NCBI GenBank assembly: GCA_015680905.1
Contig: CM027378.1
Coordinates: forward strand, 88,937,501 to 89,001,500
Direction of reading: 5' to 3'
Length of the DNA: 64,000 nucleotides
Origin: Coptis chinensis
Lineage: Eukaryota; Streptophyta; Magnoliopsida; Ranunculales; Ranunculaceae
Shown here: piece by piece, positions 1 to 12,036 of the stretch
How positions within the stretch are numbered: position 1 is the first letter of the stretch
Layout of the letters: each line of letters opens with the position of its first letter
Position numbers and translations under genes: made by a program
The notes under the pieces: model-generated
The model's input: the letters and a program-made list of their open reading frames with translations, nothing else
What the model was told of the DNA's origin: nothing
Databases searched by the model: none

Positions 1-1035
1 AGATGCGTTTGACATAAGTTTGACAAATACTGGGCATTTCATGTTACTTCTAGATGGTTCACATTTTTCTCATCATTAACAAGTTCTCTTAATATAAGAT
101 CTTGAATTGGTAGCTGGACTCCTAGATTAATCATCTACATACACACATGGAATAGACTGCTAGATTCTTGGTGGCACATTAGGAGTTTATCCCACTTATA
201 GTAGCATACTCAGTTGTTTGGTTTTAAATTTCTTTGATTATCTCAGGTCATCATCAAGTTAAATCTCATCTTCAAATTTGGAAAATAAGCTAAAGATCTT
301 GTATTGAAACTGCATGCATAGATGTAGGAAACTTTGTTAGTATGGTGTAATTTTCTTATATTAACTCTAAAGTTAATTTTTATGACTTGGGCACTGGCTT
401 GTACTTTGTGTATTTGTAGAATGTGTTTAGTTAGAGCAATGAATTAATTTGGTGAACCACACAACTAGTGACTGTAGTGAGTATATAAGTTTAGCTGGGG
501 ACCATAAGATATACATGTGTTGGTAGTGCCTTGTTTTACATGCATACTAGTAGATGAATAAGGTCATTCTTATGGTATCCTTGATATTGTCAGTATCAAG
601 CTATATATAAGCTTTTTATTCATGCGCGCAGTTATATAAGCTAGTATGTGGCTGGATTGCTTAGTAAACAAATATTTACTTATTTCTTAGCAATTGCATG
701 GTTCCTTGTTGATGGTTGAGTGTCTGCTTGCTGTTTTGCCTTGGTTATACTGAATGGAGTTAAGATCACCACCTTTTGGTAATAAAAATAATGAAATTAG
801 GAGTCCCGCCATTACTTTCCCTTCATTAATTTTAACTACCTTATCATACGATATTCAATCCATGTTCAGTAATTTGTTTAATCCCTTATCTCTTGTATGA
901 ACTGTTCTAGTTTAATTATTTCGGCTCTAACTTTTTTCTACTAATCTACTTCCTACTATGCCCTGCAGCATGGACAATAGACTACAAATTATGTAGCATT
1001 TATACTTACAAGATGATTATATATCATCTTTGCTC
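1..1035. other. AT-rich sequence upstream of PMD gene; no gene seen
   Basis: I see no coding signal, RNA gene or terminal repeats in this stretch. It lies directly 5' of the first proposed exon of the plant mobile domain gene and would contain its promoter if that gene is or was transcribed. No convincing TATA box position can be fixed because the sequence is AT-rich throughout. Confidence 0.4.
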
Positions 1036-3637
1036 ATGGAAGGAGAGGTAACTAGCTATCTTCAACTATTCATTAATTATACATATAGTTTTCAGTTTGC
1101 TTATATTAATTAACATTCAATAACTTGTCTAATTGAGTAACAGGTTCGACCAGTGGTCCGTACACATGAGCACAATCAAAAGGTAAATGACTGGATATTG
1201 TCTAATGCCCAAAAGAAAATGGTCGCGGGTTTGGGCTTCAAGCACCTGAGAAAAATAGACCATTTCCATGGGGATCGTGACTTGATATCTGCTTTGGTTG
1301 ACCGTTGGCGAGCAGAGACTAATTCATTCCATTTTCCAACTTTTGAAGCAACAATTACATTGGAGGATGTTGCCTATATTCCAGGCTTAAATGTAATTGG
1401 GAAACCAATTGTGGGCAACTCAAAATTGGATGCTCATGAAGCATGTAAGAAATATTTGGGCCTAAGTCCTCCAGAGTCAGAGGTAAAAGGGAAATCAGTG
1501 AAATTGTGCTGGCTGCAAACTACCTTCGTACGCCAATGAGTAGGTGTGAGCAAAGCACAACGTGTGATTGGGTTTGTGTTATTTCTCAGTGGAAGCATAA
1601 TTTTTTTAGAGCCAGGAGGTTATCACGTGCATACGAAGTATCTACCATTCCTATCCGATACGAAGAATTATGCCTCATATGCTTGGGGTACTGCTGTGCT
1701 TGCGTTCCTATTCAGGCCACTCATGTGGGCATCACTTCGTCGTAAAGAAAATAGCAAAGGCCGCAAAAGTGACTGTAATTTTGTTTTGAACGTTTGTGGC
1801 TCTTCAACTCTACTGTTGGTAAGTGTTGTAGCACTGTAGCTTTAAATTCTTTTATGGACTGTTCTTTATTAATTAACTATGTATTGGATTGTAATTGTGG
1901 ATGTTTGCTTCTAGGCATGGTTTTACGAAAGGATTTGTATGTGTCAGCCAAGGTGTCCTACTTTTGTTAAATTCCCAGTTGCTTGCTGGTGGAAACACAT
2001 CAAATATAGACCTTCAAAGCTCACGTATGAGCATCTAAGTGCAAAGATGGACACGCTATGTGCGGATAAGGTTAGTCGTGCAATGGTTGTCTTAAGTAGA
2101 TATTTAGGTATTAGTGATAGGCATTTATACTTGATATTTGTCACACATAAACAAATTAGCCTCGCAGTAAAAAACCAGTGCAATTAGGTTGTTTGGAGCT
2201 GATCACTACTTATTTATGTGTGAATGTGAATGCAAAAGAAGTGTATATGCTAATCTTGGTATGATGTTTGCTATTTTAGATAATATGGCAGCCATGGGAG
2301 GCCTAGGTGAATGTTCCCCATTTTGCTTTGAACGTTTCATATACGAAGCCCATATCGACATGGCTTATACACTTTGACATTTTAGAGAGGTATATGCCAG
2401 AAAGATGCATGAGGTAGTTTGGGCGAAAGCAACATATACCGGATCCACCTCCTAGATGGATAGATGATCCTAAATCCTGAAAGCCGTCCAAAGAAATATG
2501 TATAGACTGGGAAATATGGTGTACATCTGACTGTATTGGGGAGGAACAAGTAGAGTTCACCGAGGCAATTCATGCAGCTTACTTGGAGTGGTATAGGAGC
2601 CACAGTGTCACGCAGATTCGACCCTTGCACCCTTATGAGGCATTGTTGAGGGATAAGTTGACTGAAGAGGTTAATATGTTATGAATTCATTCCGTGTGTT
2701 TACTATGTTTTTATTTAGAATGATGTTTGCTTAGAATGAATGTTCTTAACGACATTTGTTTAGAATGCATGCTATTAGAAAGTAGCTTGATTATGATATG
2801 ATGAGATTTCCCTTAAAACTTCTTTTTGCTAGTAACTTCAACCTTTGTTATGTGGATACTTATCCATGTATATCTTGTGAACCTAAAACTGCATTTGTTT
2901 TTGTGTTTTGATGCAGAGGAAGCGCTTTTTCCACCTTGCTCAATTGCTTGTGCTTTTCTTTGAGAGTATCTCTAAGTAAGTAATCCCAGAAGATTTGCTC
3001 ACCGTGCATTCAGAAATAGTAAGAGCTGCTGAAGCTGGGAGTGATGCTGATGTAAGTGAAGATATGCATTGTGATGAGAATGCAAGTGGTGTTTAGGAAG
3101 GCTCTAATGACATGAGTAATGAGTCTAATCCTTTTTTGGCACCAACTTATGAAAGTGAAGACAGCGCTGATGACATAGAAGTCAATGAACAAGGTGAGCA
3201 GATCAATGTAGTATTCGAACCAGTCAATGTCCCATCTCTAGTCAATGTGCGGTTGTTAGATGAAAATATGCAGCTGACTACAACACTGCCTGCTTCTCAT
3301 GGTGGTAAGTTTAGGTTGTGATGTACAGTTTTATCGAATTAATGATGTACTCTTTAGTGTAAATGAATAAACACATATTTAAACTGGTGTGTAGAGAATG
3401 TTGAAGGAGGCATTGCAAGTGGTAGTCCCCAAGTCGAGCCGGTAATACGTAATGGTAACCTGGAATTGTTTAAATACATATATGCATCAAAGAATTGAAT
3501 TCCCTAAGTAATTATTATCATTGATGCTTATGGGCTGGAATTTGTGACAATTGGTTATGCAGGTAATTCTTCGAGTCCGGTTGACAACATTTTCACCTCA
3601 ATGCATGCAGAATGTGATATGCAAGACATGCATGAAG
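1036..3637 (+). pseudogene. Plant mobile domain (PMD) protein, 5' half, exons 1-7, with in-frame stops
   Basis: Translation matches the plant mobile domain family (MAIN/MAIL1-like, also found in plant transposons), which act as nuclear proteins in silencing and genome stability. Visible family signatures are the HEHNQKVNDW start, the GFKHLRKIDHFHGDRDLISALVDRW block, a YLPFLSD...YAWGTAVLAFLFRPL block, AWFYERI, IIWQPWEA and the EAIHAAYLEWY...LHPYEALLRDKL end. Exons inferred from frame and GT/AG: 1036-1047, 1144-1818, 1915-2070, 2280-2669 (all phase 0), 2917-3304, 3395-3454, 3563-3637 (ending or linked in phase 1). Stops interrupt the frame at 1537, 2304, 2415, 2478, 2977 and 3094, several explicable as C-to-T or G-to-A changes. 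The start exon (MEGE) is short and tentative. The gene continues at 17950. It is probably a decayed copy, but unusual splicing avoiding some stops cannot be excluded. Confidence 0.75.
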
Positions 3638-3779
3638 GTAAACATGTTTTCAAATTTATTAATGGTGCAGTTTTTTTTTTTTTTTTTTTAAATTTATAGG
3701 GTTTAGTACACCCCAACTTGTATTAACTTAATTTAATTAAAGAAGTAGATAAAGGTCTTGACTTTTGCAAATTTGCATT

Positions 3780-4175
3780 AGTAGGTAGACTAGCCTTCCA
3801 AAATATCAAAATTTAAAGGGTCGGGTTCATCGCTAAGGTTTTATGGGCACCCAAAAAATAATGTTTGGTAACCCCTCTCGGTAGAGGCTATATCATGGTA
3901 ACATTTTCTGATGAAAGTGACTACCATAGGGTTTGGGAACAAGGCACTTCGATCTTTGAGATTAAATCAGTGGTCACCTAAGTTTTCTGGTGATAAAAAA
4001 TTTCAAAGTCATGCTCTTGTATGGGTTAGATTTCCAGGGCACAGTCTTGAGTATTGAGAAGTAAAGAATCTACTTGCTATGGCAAGGGCTTTTGGAAAGC
4101 CTACGCATGTAGATGACACAACTGCTAAGAGTTTCGATGGAGTTTTATGCAACTGTCTTGGTGGATAATCATTTG
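3780..4175 (+). pseudogene. LINE ORF1 remnant (DUF4283-like domain)
   Basis: The + strand encodes a pattern typical of the N-terminal domain of plant LINE ORF1/gag-like proteins: GRGYIMVTFSDESDYHRVWEQG, then after a frameshift near 3955 RSLRLNQWSPKFSGDKKF, HALVWVRFPGHSLEY and LLAMARAFGKPTHVDDTT. The tryptophan expected after EY is replaced by a TGA stop, consistent with G-to-A change. The piece sits in an intron of the PMD gene in the sense orientation. No partner RT domain is nearby, so this is a truncated, inactive insertion. Confidence 0.65.
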
Positions 4176-5111
4176 TCCCAACCAATACCTGACATGTTTG
4201 GTTTGGAAACTCTTATGCATTTTTGTTTAAATCATGACACATGTTTTGGTCACCTTTCATTAAAATGCATTTTAAGAAGTCTATAAAGTTTAATTTCTTC
4301 CTTTTTTTATTATGTTCGAAATGCTCTTGATTAGACAACTTTCTTTTTTTTTTGTTGTTGTTACCTATTTTCAATTCATTAGGCAAAATGCGATTAGTTT
4401 TGAGTAGTCTTTTTGATTTGTAATTTAGTAGTAAGGTGTTCTTTTCATAGGTCTTAAAACATCATTTAATGAGAGTAATTATTTTCTTTTCAATCGAAGA
4501 ACTTGGCTTCGGTAGCTCTAGTAGTGTTTGTTTGCATAATGAGCTTTCGTTTGCAATATAAGATATGAAGCTGGTACTAGAAGATATCTATGTGGTGGGG
4601 GTCATTGTTAGTCCAAGTCTGTCCGTAGCCAATGTGGGACTAATAGTCAATTCTCAGTTCAAAGTTCTAACACTCTATCTAAGGTTTCTCTGCTGTAGGG
4701 GTCGAGAGTCTTCATTGCATTGATGTATAGCCACTTTAGTAGTGAAGAACTTCAGACCACTGTGTTGTGTAAGAACTCTCAGCTGAGTTGTCAAATTCGA
4801 ACCGAGTCTGACTGATTTACATTGAATTGGCTCCTTCTTCTTCATGATCTTGCTTTGGTAAGTGAAGTTACAGTTATTTATGATAGAAATTGGGTCTCTC
4901 TGAGTTTCTGGGTTAGGCAGTAGTAATTGGATAATTTTTAAAGATTTCTAGTTCTTCTCTAATTGTTTGGATTGAAAGCTATCCAAGTTGTGGTACCGGT
5001 GTCCATCTTAAATTATATGTATCAAACCTTGAGTTTCTATAGCTATAGTGATTTGATGATAATTTTGTTGTGTCAGTGGCATATTATGTAGTTGGTGTAT
5101 GATTGATGAAA
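4176..5111. other. Intronic AT-rich sequence, no gene recognised
   Basis: This stretch holds T-runs and AT-rich sequence. One short segment near 4620-4660 has the sequence AGCCAATGTGGGACTAATA, which resembles the terminal motif of many small plant LTR elements, but I could not find a matching second copy or boundaries. Nothing else is supportable. Confidence 0.35.
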
Positions 5112-6070
5112 TTCTATGCACTCATTGAGGAGGACACCGATGCGTCTAGTTCTTGCCATTGGGAGAAATCTTTTGCTTTGCTTCTCAGGTGGTGGAAGAG
5201 AAGGTCGTTTAATTTCACTCCCATGTTGTGTAACTTGATTTTCTGAGTCTGAACTCCACTTTGGACATTCAGTTGTGGTGCACAGTGAAGTATTTGGTGT
5301 CTTAGCTTCTGGGCTTGTACATTTCTAATCAAAACCACTAGGTTTTTTTAGACTTTCTTGTAACTTGATCTTCGAACGATCAGTTGTGGTCGGCAGTGAA
5401 GTATTTGGTGTCCTAGCTTCTGGGCCTATAGGTTTCTGGTCAAAACCACTAAGGTTTTGCAAATTTTTTGCTTTTGTATCATCAAAATCAGACTTTGACT
5501 GCTGAAGTTGATTCCCCATGTGTGGTTCAGGATTTGGGATGTACGTGGTTTCTGGACTTGGAGGAGGTTCCCAATCAGGTTCTTTAGTCTTCTTCGACTT
5601 TTTTGCTTTTGTGCCATTGAAATCCGAGTTTAACTGCGGTAGTTGTTTTTTCATATATATACATACACATTTACAATATTACATATTTAAATAAACAAAT
5701 AGAACCCCCTAGTGTGTATATCAAACCCACCGTCTGCCTGCCGTCTTTTAGAACATTGAAGAAAAGCAAGGTGGTAGACCCGGCCAGGATACCGTAAATA
5801 CTTGTGAGCTGATGGAGAGTCACTATGAAGGTAGAGAAAATACTTGGCGTAATAACCAAAAGGGAATAAAGAGTATTTATGGCAAACTAGATAAAGAGTG
5901 TTTATGGAACAACATCAGCTTACCTAGCCAATAAATGCATCAATTGTACCGCCCTCTTGAGTACAAAGTTGTGGTGGTTGCTTATAGTGTAGGCTAAGAG
6001 AACTACTCCAAAACCAGATAAGAGGCGCGAGAGAGAGAAACCCTAGAAAAAGCAATATGTGAAGACGCAG
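5112..6070 (-). pseudogene. Unknown minus-strand gene fragment with internal duplications
   Basis: I do not recognise the product. Read on the minus strand, about 6060 to 5930 looks like a plant 5' leader (pyrimidine-rich, including CTAGGGTTTCTCTCTC) leading to an ATG and a GT donor. An exon from about 5633 down to 5114 follows an AG acceptor and encodes a hydrophilic Lys/Pro/Ser-rich protein. The protein contains two duplicated modules: SDFNGTKAKK versus SDFDDTKAKN, and a block of about 26 residues around SGFDQKPIGPEARTPNTSL versus SGFD-stop-KCTSPEAKTPNTSL. At DNA level the second module is a direct repeat about 110 bp apart (5271 and 5380). A stop at the second copy breaks the frame. Between the leader and this exon, 5671-5859 has a hydrophobic reading frame of uncertain meaning. 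It lies antisense inside the large PMD intron. Confidence 0.4.
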
Positions 6071-6677
6071 GATTTAGAAGAAGAACTAGATGAAGGATGT
6101 GCCCAAGAGGACTACAGGAGGCCCAAGAGGACTACAGGATAGTACATGTTTTATGCTTATTGACACCTCTGGAGAGGTCAACTATAAAACTCAAAACTCA
6201 TGGGCAGTCTTAGGAGGACGAGTGCCAGGGCCTAATTTGATTACTCAGGGATCATGATGGATAGGCAGGGTGTTGCTTGACAGCTCAATCATGGTCCTAA
6301 CAATTGAAAATGGGGCTGATAGCCATAAGAAAATAAAAAGGCTGAAGACTTGTCTAGCACTCGGATATATAGAAGAATGTGGTTGGTCTTACAAGGGGCA
6401 GCAGAGTAGCCTTAATATTATAGCCAAAGATCTGTAGGGCGTGATTTGTGGCCAGTGATCTTGACTAGGTCCCATATCTTATAGCACAAAACAATTTGTA
6501 TGCCCTACGTTTTTATGTTCCTAGGATTAAACCATGCTCATTCTGTGGTGGCAAGTTGGAAACTGCTTTTGTACCTAGGATTAAACCATGCTTTAGATCG
6601 TGATCCATGCTCATTCACTTGGGTTATAGTGGTAAAATTTTGGGAATGTTTGGACTGGAATGTATACATAGTTTCTT
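6071..6677. other. Intronic sequence with short direct repeats, no gene
   Basis: I see no gene here. Two short direct repeats are visible: GCCCAAGAGGACTACAGGA occurs twice around 6101-6140, and CCTAGGATTAAACCATGCT occurs twice at about 6520 and 6573. The right edge is the target site of the Athila element. Confidence 0.4.
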
Positions 6678-6682
6678 CACCA

Positions 6683-8249
6683 TGACAAGCCCTATTTGTG
6701 TCTGTAGATGGTGTATGGTCGTTGAACAAAACAGAAGCGTATCAAAACCTAATTATCCCTTAATAAGTAAAGGATGAGTAGGATATCATTCCACTTTTAA
6801 GTGTATGTTATGTGAAGGATAGGACTGGAAAGGGGTTTAAGGGATTAAAAACTATGATTGTAGAGATTTTAGATTCTAATGCTAAACTAAACTAAATTAA
6901 CTAAACTATTGAGAATTTATAAGAGAGGGAATTCAAGAGATTAGAATCTACCAATACTTTTAATCTATGACCTTCTGCTTCATGGTTGTTCTTACAAGTA
7001 GACTACAATTAGGCAATCGGTCGAAGAGTCTTGATGCCCTCTGGAATGAAAACATCGTTAACAATTAACTCTACTTAAGGTTGTTCCTATGTTTATGCTA
7101 TTAATATCTTCTTTCCTTTTATGTAAGCTCGGGCAACCATTCAATGTATTACCAAGAGCAACATCAAGGAGTACTTCCTAATAGGGCGACCATTTAATGA
7201 ATCACCACTTAAGGCAAACACAAAGAATACTTCCCCTAGGCAGCCACTCCCTGAGCTACCCCTTCTAAGGCAACATAAAGAATACTTCCCTAACTCTAAA
7301 GAATTATACTACTAGAAGAAAAGTAAAGAACACTAGCATGATATTAATATTGCAAAACATAAACCCTATTCTATACTTCCATCCCCTGGTGTGGGCAATA
7401 GAACTAATAACTAAAAACATAAAGAACTAACCTGATTGAAGAACACCATGAACTAGAAGAATCATTAAACCTTAAGCACTGGCTTCATCCCCTCCCTTGA
7501 AGAAGAAGATTAGCCTTCCATAAAGAAGGAAGAACGAGAAGAAGAAGAGTCGAAGAACATAAGACTAGAAAGACTAATTTATTAAGACTCAGCTAGTTAA
7601 AACCGATCTTTTATTATTAATCTCTCTCTGCCTCAAGTTCTGGTGACAAGAGTATAAGTGAATTGGCAAATTACATGAGGCACTTAGGTCCTCTATTTAT
7701 AGAGGTTACAATGAGCTCTAGAAGCATTCCAAACCGTCATTTGTTTCCTAATACAAATAAACTTCTTTCAGAGTCCAACTTCGTCTCTAAAACTGAGAAG
7801 GAATTGGCTACAGTGTCGATTCATGCGTCTGGATGTACTATTCATGCATCTCAGACGCAATAAATGAGTCTGGACGCTCGATCCATGCGTCCCAAACGCG
7901 TTAGCCGATTTTGTCTCTTCTGCTCTATCCTTATATCCTCTTTTGCGGGCTTTGGTCCAAGCAACGAATCCTTTGGTCTTGGGCTTCCAAATAGGCTTTA
8001 AAATAGGTCTAAGTCACATATTTAATAGCTCCAATTCCTTGGTTTTCTCCATGATTGTCTACGGGCTTCCCATGTGATCCTTAATGCTCCGAATTGCTCC
8101 GTTTTACCCCTTTTTCTCTAATATTCCCCAAAACTCTCTCTTTCACCTGTAGAATCATAAAACATAACTTACAAACACTATTAGTCCACTAAGATGGCTA
8201 AACAAGAGGCATAATTGAGGGTTAAATAGCACTTTTTGAGCACTTATCA
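6683..8249 (-). repeat. 3' LTR of Athila-type element
   Basis: This 1567-bp direct repeat matches 15512-17082 along its whole length, with scattered substitutions and small indels. On the minus strand it starts TGATAAGTGC and ends CTTGTCA. The sequence just before it on the minus strand, GGCTAGTTGGGAGTTG (about 8250-8265), is the probable polypurine tract. Several local open frames inside (for example 7663-7863) are duplicated in the other LTR and are not genes. Confidence 0.92.
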
Positions 8250-9860
8250 CAACTCCCAACTAGCCTTTTGCTAGTCTCTTAGCAAATAAGATAAAAAAAT
8301 AGATAAGTGATCAAAATCACATCCTAATAACAAAAAAAAAATCCTAACTCATTTTCGCAGGCATCGCGATTGCATTTACCATATGCAACAAGGCTTTAAA
8401 CCTTTAAGTTCCCCAAAAGGACGAGTTATAGTCTCGTGAGGGTTTTCAGGTGATATACCCACAAAATCAATCAATAGCATGTTCAAGAATGATAGTATTT
8501 TTCAGAGAGAGAAATTCCTTACCCACTTAGTGCTTATTCCAATGAGGCATATCTCCATTGCTAACTACATTGCTGCAAAGACTCATAAATTATGATGGGA
8601 GATAGTAAAAGTTGACAAAATTCTTAATCAAGGCTTATGTGTGTACTTAGTCAATCTCCTATACTCTCCTATCCAAGAAATGGAATCTCTAGTTTACCAT
8701 AGGTAGATAATCTCGACTTTCAATCTTCACTGGTCATACTCTCAGAAAAGAATCTCTCAGAAGATAGTGTACTATTTTACCTCATGTATGTGGAATAATG
8801 CATACGAACATCCCACATACTACCTTGAAAAATAGACTTCTGAATAAAAGTAGTCTCATGGAAAGAATGTTAATCACATATGAAGTGTCGGGTCCTTCAC
8901 TTTAGCATCCTCTCACCTATTTTAGACTTTGTACCATACTGTAGTGATAAGTCATGGGTTGTAACTTGGCTTGGGTATTGGTTTATGAAGGAAAGGTAAA
9001 AAAAGGATTCAAGGTGTTTAAAAAAACACTAAGGGGTTTTGCTTCATTCTTTGGAAGATTTCTTCAAATTCAGTATTCTTGAAAAATTCTTCCTTTGTTT
9101 TAGCTTTTCCATCCATTCTGTTCATTTTTTTTTTAGCTCGATTGGTATATCCTTGATTAGTACTGGATATGCTTGTTTTCCACTAGCTTCTTTCACTTAG
9201 AACAGAATGATGGTCTTCATTGTATCTCTCTGGTATTTCCTTGTAATCTTCCTTTTGTGCTATTTCTTCCTCTTTGTGCCCTTTGTATTCTCAGAAACAT
9301 ATGGGTATGGCTGATAAAGATTTTGGCTATACTCCTTGTTTGGAGTTGGGTAAAGGGTAAAGGGTTTTATGAAAGGAAATGGCTTATTGTAAGGCTCAAA
9401 AGGGTTTAACATGATGGTCCTACTAGGTGGGATAAAGGCTGAATGGGTTTACTACTTGACTTATCAGTATGATATTTTGTTTCGAATAGACTACAAGACC
9501 TAATGGCTATCTCCCCAGTTTATGTCACTTCGTGATTAACCAAATCAACAAATAATGAGACTATATTACAACGGCATAAAGAACTGAAAGATGTTAAGTC
9601 ACTAAGACTCGGATTTTTCGTAAGACTCTCCAAAGAATGGGTATAAAGCTCAAGTCTCACGAGCTAAGTCTAAAAATTCTACTTCCAGTTTACTAGGGGT
9701 TTAAATCTCTCTTCTAGCAAAAGTACACAAAACTGACCAAGTATTATGGTGGTGCCTTGATAAAGAATTCTATCAACAAGAACTATGTCCGAGCATAATA
9801 AATAGTCTAAGCGGTAATGAAATCAATAATATCAACTATCTATCAAACTCCACACTAAGC
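8250..9860 (-). other. Non-coding 3' region of Athila-type element
   Basis: Athila elements characteristically carry a long non-coding or degraded segment between pol and the 3' LTR, and this region occupies that place. No RNase H, integrase or envelope-like reading frame can be read on either strand. The proximal part next to the LTR contains the polypurine tract. Confidence 0.6.
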
Positions 9861-10854
9861 AGTATAGAGGAAAGTTCGGCACATTTATGTTGTTTATGTG
9901 ACTCGCAAGAGGAAAGTTCGGCACATTTATTTTTTGAGTGTTCCTTTTCGAAACTAGTCTGGAAAAGCATCAAGGAAGCAATGGGGCTAACAGCAGTGGT
10001 TCGTAATTCGCATGAAGAGTGGTATCATCTCATGCGAATCTGCAGATCGAACTCGATGACAGTTAAAGTGATAAAGGCATTGATCGGTGTTGTTGTCCAA
10101 GCTATCTAGACCGAAAGGAACTGGATACTCAAGAAACAGCGCTTCAGAGCTGCCGAGGTAGTAAGTATCCGAGTACTTAATAGTATGAAGATATACTTAG
10201 GGAAGATGCTAGAAACAGTCAAGGAGGATGGATTATTGAGAGCCCTCTTGGCTGGAAGGCGGGGTGTAGGGGCAAAGTTCAAAAGCAATGAAGCAAAATG
10301 GGTGCGATGGGAGAAGTCGGACCACAGCTCACACTCTTAACTCGGCGGCTCTCTCCAAGGTGGAAGCGCGGGGGTATGGAGGAGCATTACGAGACTGCAA
10401 TGGAGATGTTATTACAAGCGCGATGGTAGCTCCAAAAGAATATCGGTGTTATATCGAGAACCGCTATGGTACAAAAAGGGCTTGAAGGAGCGATAGCTAT
10501 GAACATACATAGACTCCAAGTTCAATCAGATTCTATGCGAGTGATCCAAATAATTAGGAAGGAAGAAGTGTCGCCATGGTATTGCAGGAATCTAATAGCA
10601 CGATATGGGCTGATATTCCAAAGTTTGATGAAATCCTTTTTAAACATGTTTTAGAGAAGGAAACCAAGTAGTGACTATCTATCCAAGCCGAGGAAGTCCT
10701 CATGTAATGATATTTTGTATCATATCCCTCCAATGGACCAAAAATGTATGAATTGGTTAAAAGGGATAAAGAAGGAAAAAAAATGTACTTGCTCTTGATT
10801 AAATAAAAGGTTGGGGTTAAGCCTTTAACCCCTAGCCATTTCAAAAAAAAAAAA
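9861..10854 (+). mobile_element. 5'-truncated LINE (zf-RVT plus RNase H end) with poly(A)
   Basis: The + strand encodes the C-terminal part of a plant L1-type ORF2. The zinc-finger-like CDSQEESSAHLFFECSFSKLVW block (about 9895-9965) is typical of the zf-RVT domain, and an RNase H-like part reads GGALRDCNGDVITSAM and later LEGAIAMNIHRLQVQSDSMR. Stops and at least two frameshifts are present. An A-run at 10843-10854 marks the 3' end. The 5' junction has a 22-bp sequence beginning GAGGAAAGTTCGGCACATT repeated about 42 bp apart (9867 and 9909). I could not identify a clean target duplication. It is inserted in the opposite orientation to the Athila host element. Confidence 0.75.
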
Positions 10855-11187
10855 TAGAATCTATATATCCGGACTCATCATTAAAATTCATTTTTCCCAT
10901 GCTATTGATATAGAAACAAAAATATTTTTGTTTTTGAAAACTAATTTTCGAAATTCATTTCTCAAGTACACCTTCCCCCTACTTATGCATGCATTGACCT
11001 CAATGTATAAAGAAGTAAATGAAATGGATGAGAAAAAGGTAGGATATTACCATTGATGCCGAATATCAGAATTAGTTCAAGAAACAAATTTTTAGGTCTT
11101 TTTACGTCAGATCCCCAAGACGTAATGTGAGTCTTTTAAAGTTAGATCCTCAAGACTTTTGAGTCCTTTATAATCAGATTCTCAAGA

Positions 11188-11955
11188 CTAGTATTCCCAC
11201 CCACTAGGTTCTACTTTGTAGGAATTCTTCTGATCTCTCTTAGCATGTGATTGACAAAAGTATACCTTGTACCAATAATTTTCTCTTAATGGCTGTAACC
11301 CAGGACAAGTTTCAGAATGGCAATTCTTACAGCAACCTAGCTTACTTCCTGTAGACATTTTCGCTTGATCTACTAGAATTTCTTCCTTTGAAACTTGGTG
11401 ACCCAGCACTATCCCTTCCTTTACCATGAAGTGACACTTTTTCCAGTTCAGAACTAAGTTGGTATCGCAACAACGTTTAAGGACTAAGGAGAGATGATGC
11501 AGACAATCCTCAAAAGGACATGTGAATGTGGTCTTCTCTCGGTCCTCAGGGTGAATATAGATATGAAAATATCCTGAGTAACCATCAAGAAAGTAGTAGT
11601 AAGCTTGTCCAGCTAATCTTTCTAACATCTGATCGATGAAAGGCAATGGAAAATGATCTTTCCTCGATGCGCTATTCAACTTCCTATAATCGATGCAAAC
11701 TCTCCATCCAGTCTGAATCCTGGTTGGAATCAACTCATTATTCTCGTTCTCGATTACTGTGGTTCTGAATTTCTTCGGCACAACTTGAACTGGAGTAACC
11801 CATTGACTATCAGAAATAGGGTAGATAATGTTGGCATCAAGGAGTTTGACGTCCTCTTCTTGAACTACTTCCTTCATTTTCGGATTAATTCTCCTCTGTG
11901 GTTGCTTAGAAGTATTGGATTCCTCTTCCAAATGAATCCTATGTTGAACTATCAT
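11188..11955 (-). pseudogene. Athila reverse transcriptase, catalytic motif deleted
   Basis: Family-typical blocks are INPKMKEVVQEEDVKLLDA, WVTPVQVVPKK, WRVCIDYRKLNSASRKDHFP, LPFIDQMLERLAGQAYYYFLDGYSGYF and TTFTCPFE. The next block is DCLHHLSLVLKRC...LVLNWKKCHFMVKEGIVLGH. Comparison with the second Athila-type element at 62283-63128 shows that about 50 codons carrying the conserved F/Y-MDD catalytic motif and thumb-side sequence are missing between CPFE and DCLHH, with the frame preserved. The remainder after about 11330 is out of frame. The protein would be catalytically dead. Confidence 0.85.
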
Positions 11956-12036
11956 AGGGCTGATCCCCTTGATATCATCAATTGTCCAACCTATGGCTGA
12001 CTTGTATTCCTTTAAAAGTGCTACTAACCTGGATTC

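Noticed and set aside
4600..4720. Possible TRIM or small LTR terminus (CCAATGTGGGACTA)
   Set aside because: No second copy or target duplication was found nearby.
7663..7863. Short + strand frame seen also at 16496-16696
   Set aside because: The duplication is explained by both copies lying in the LTRs of the Athila element.
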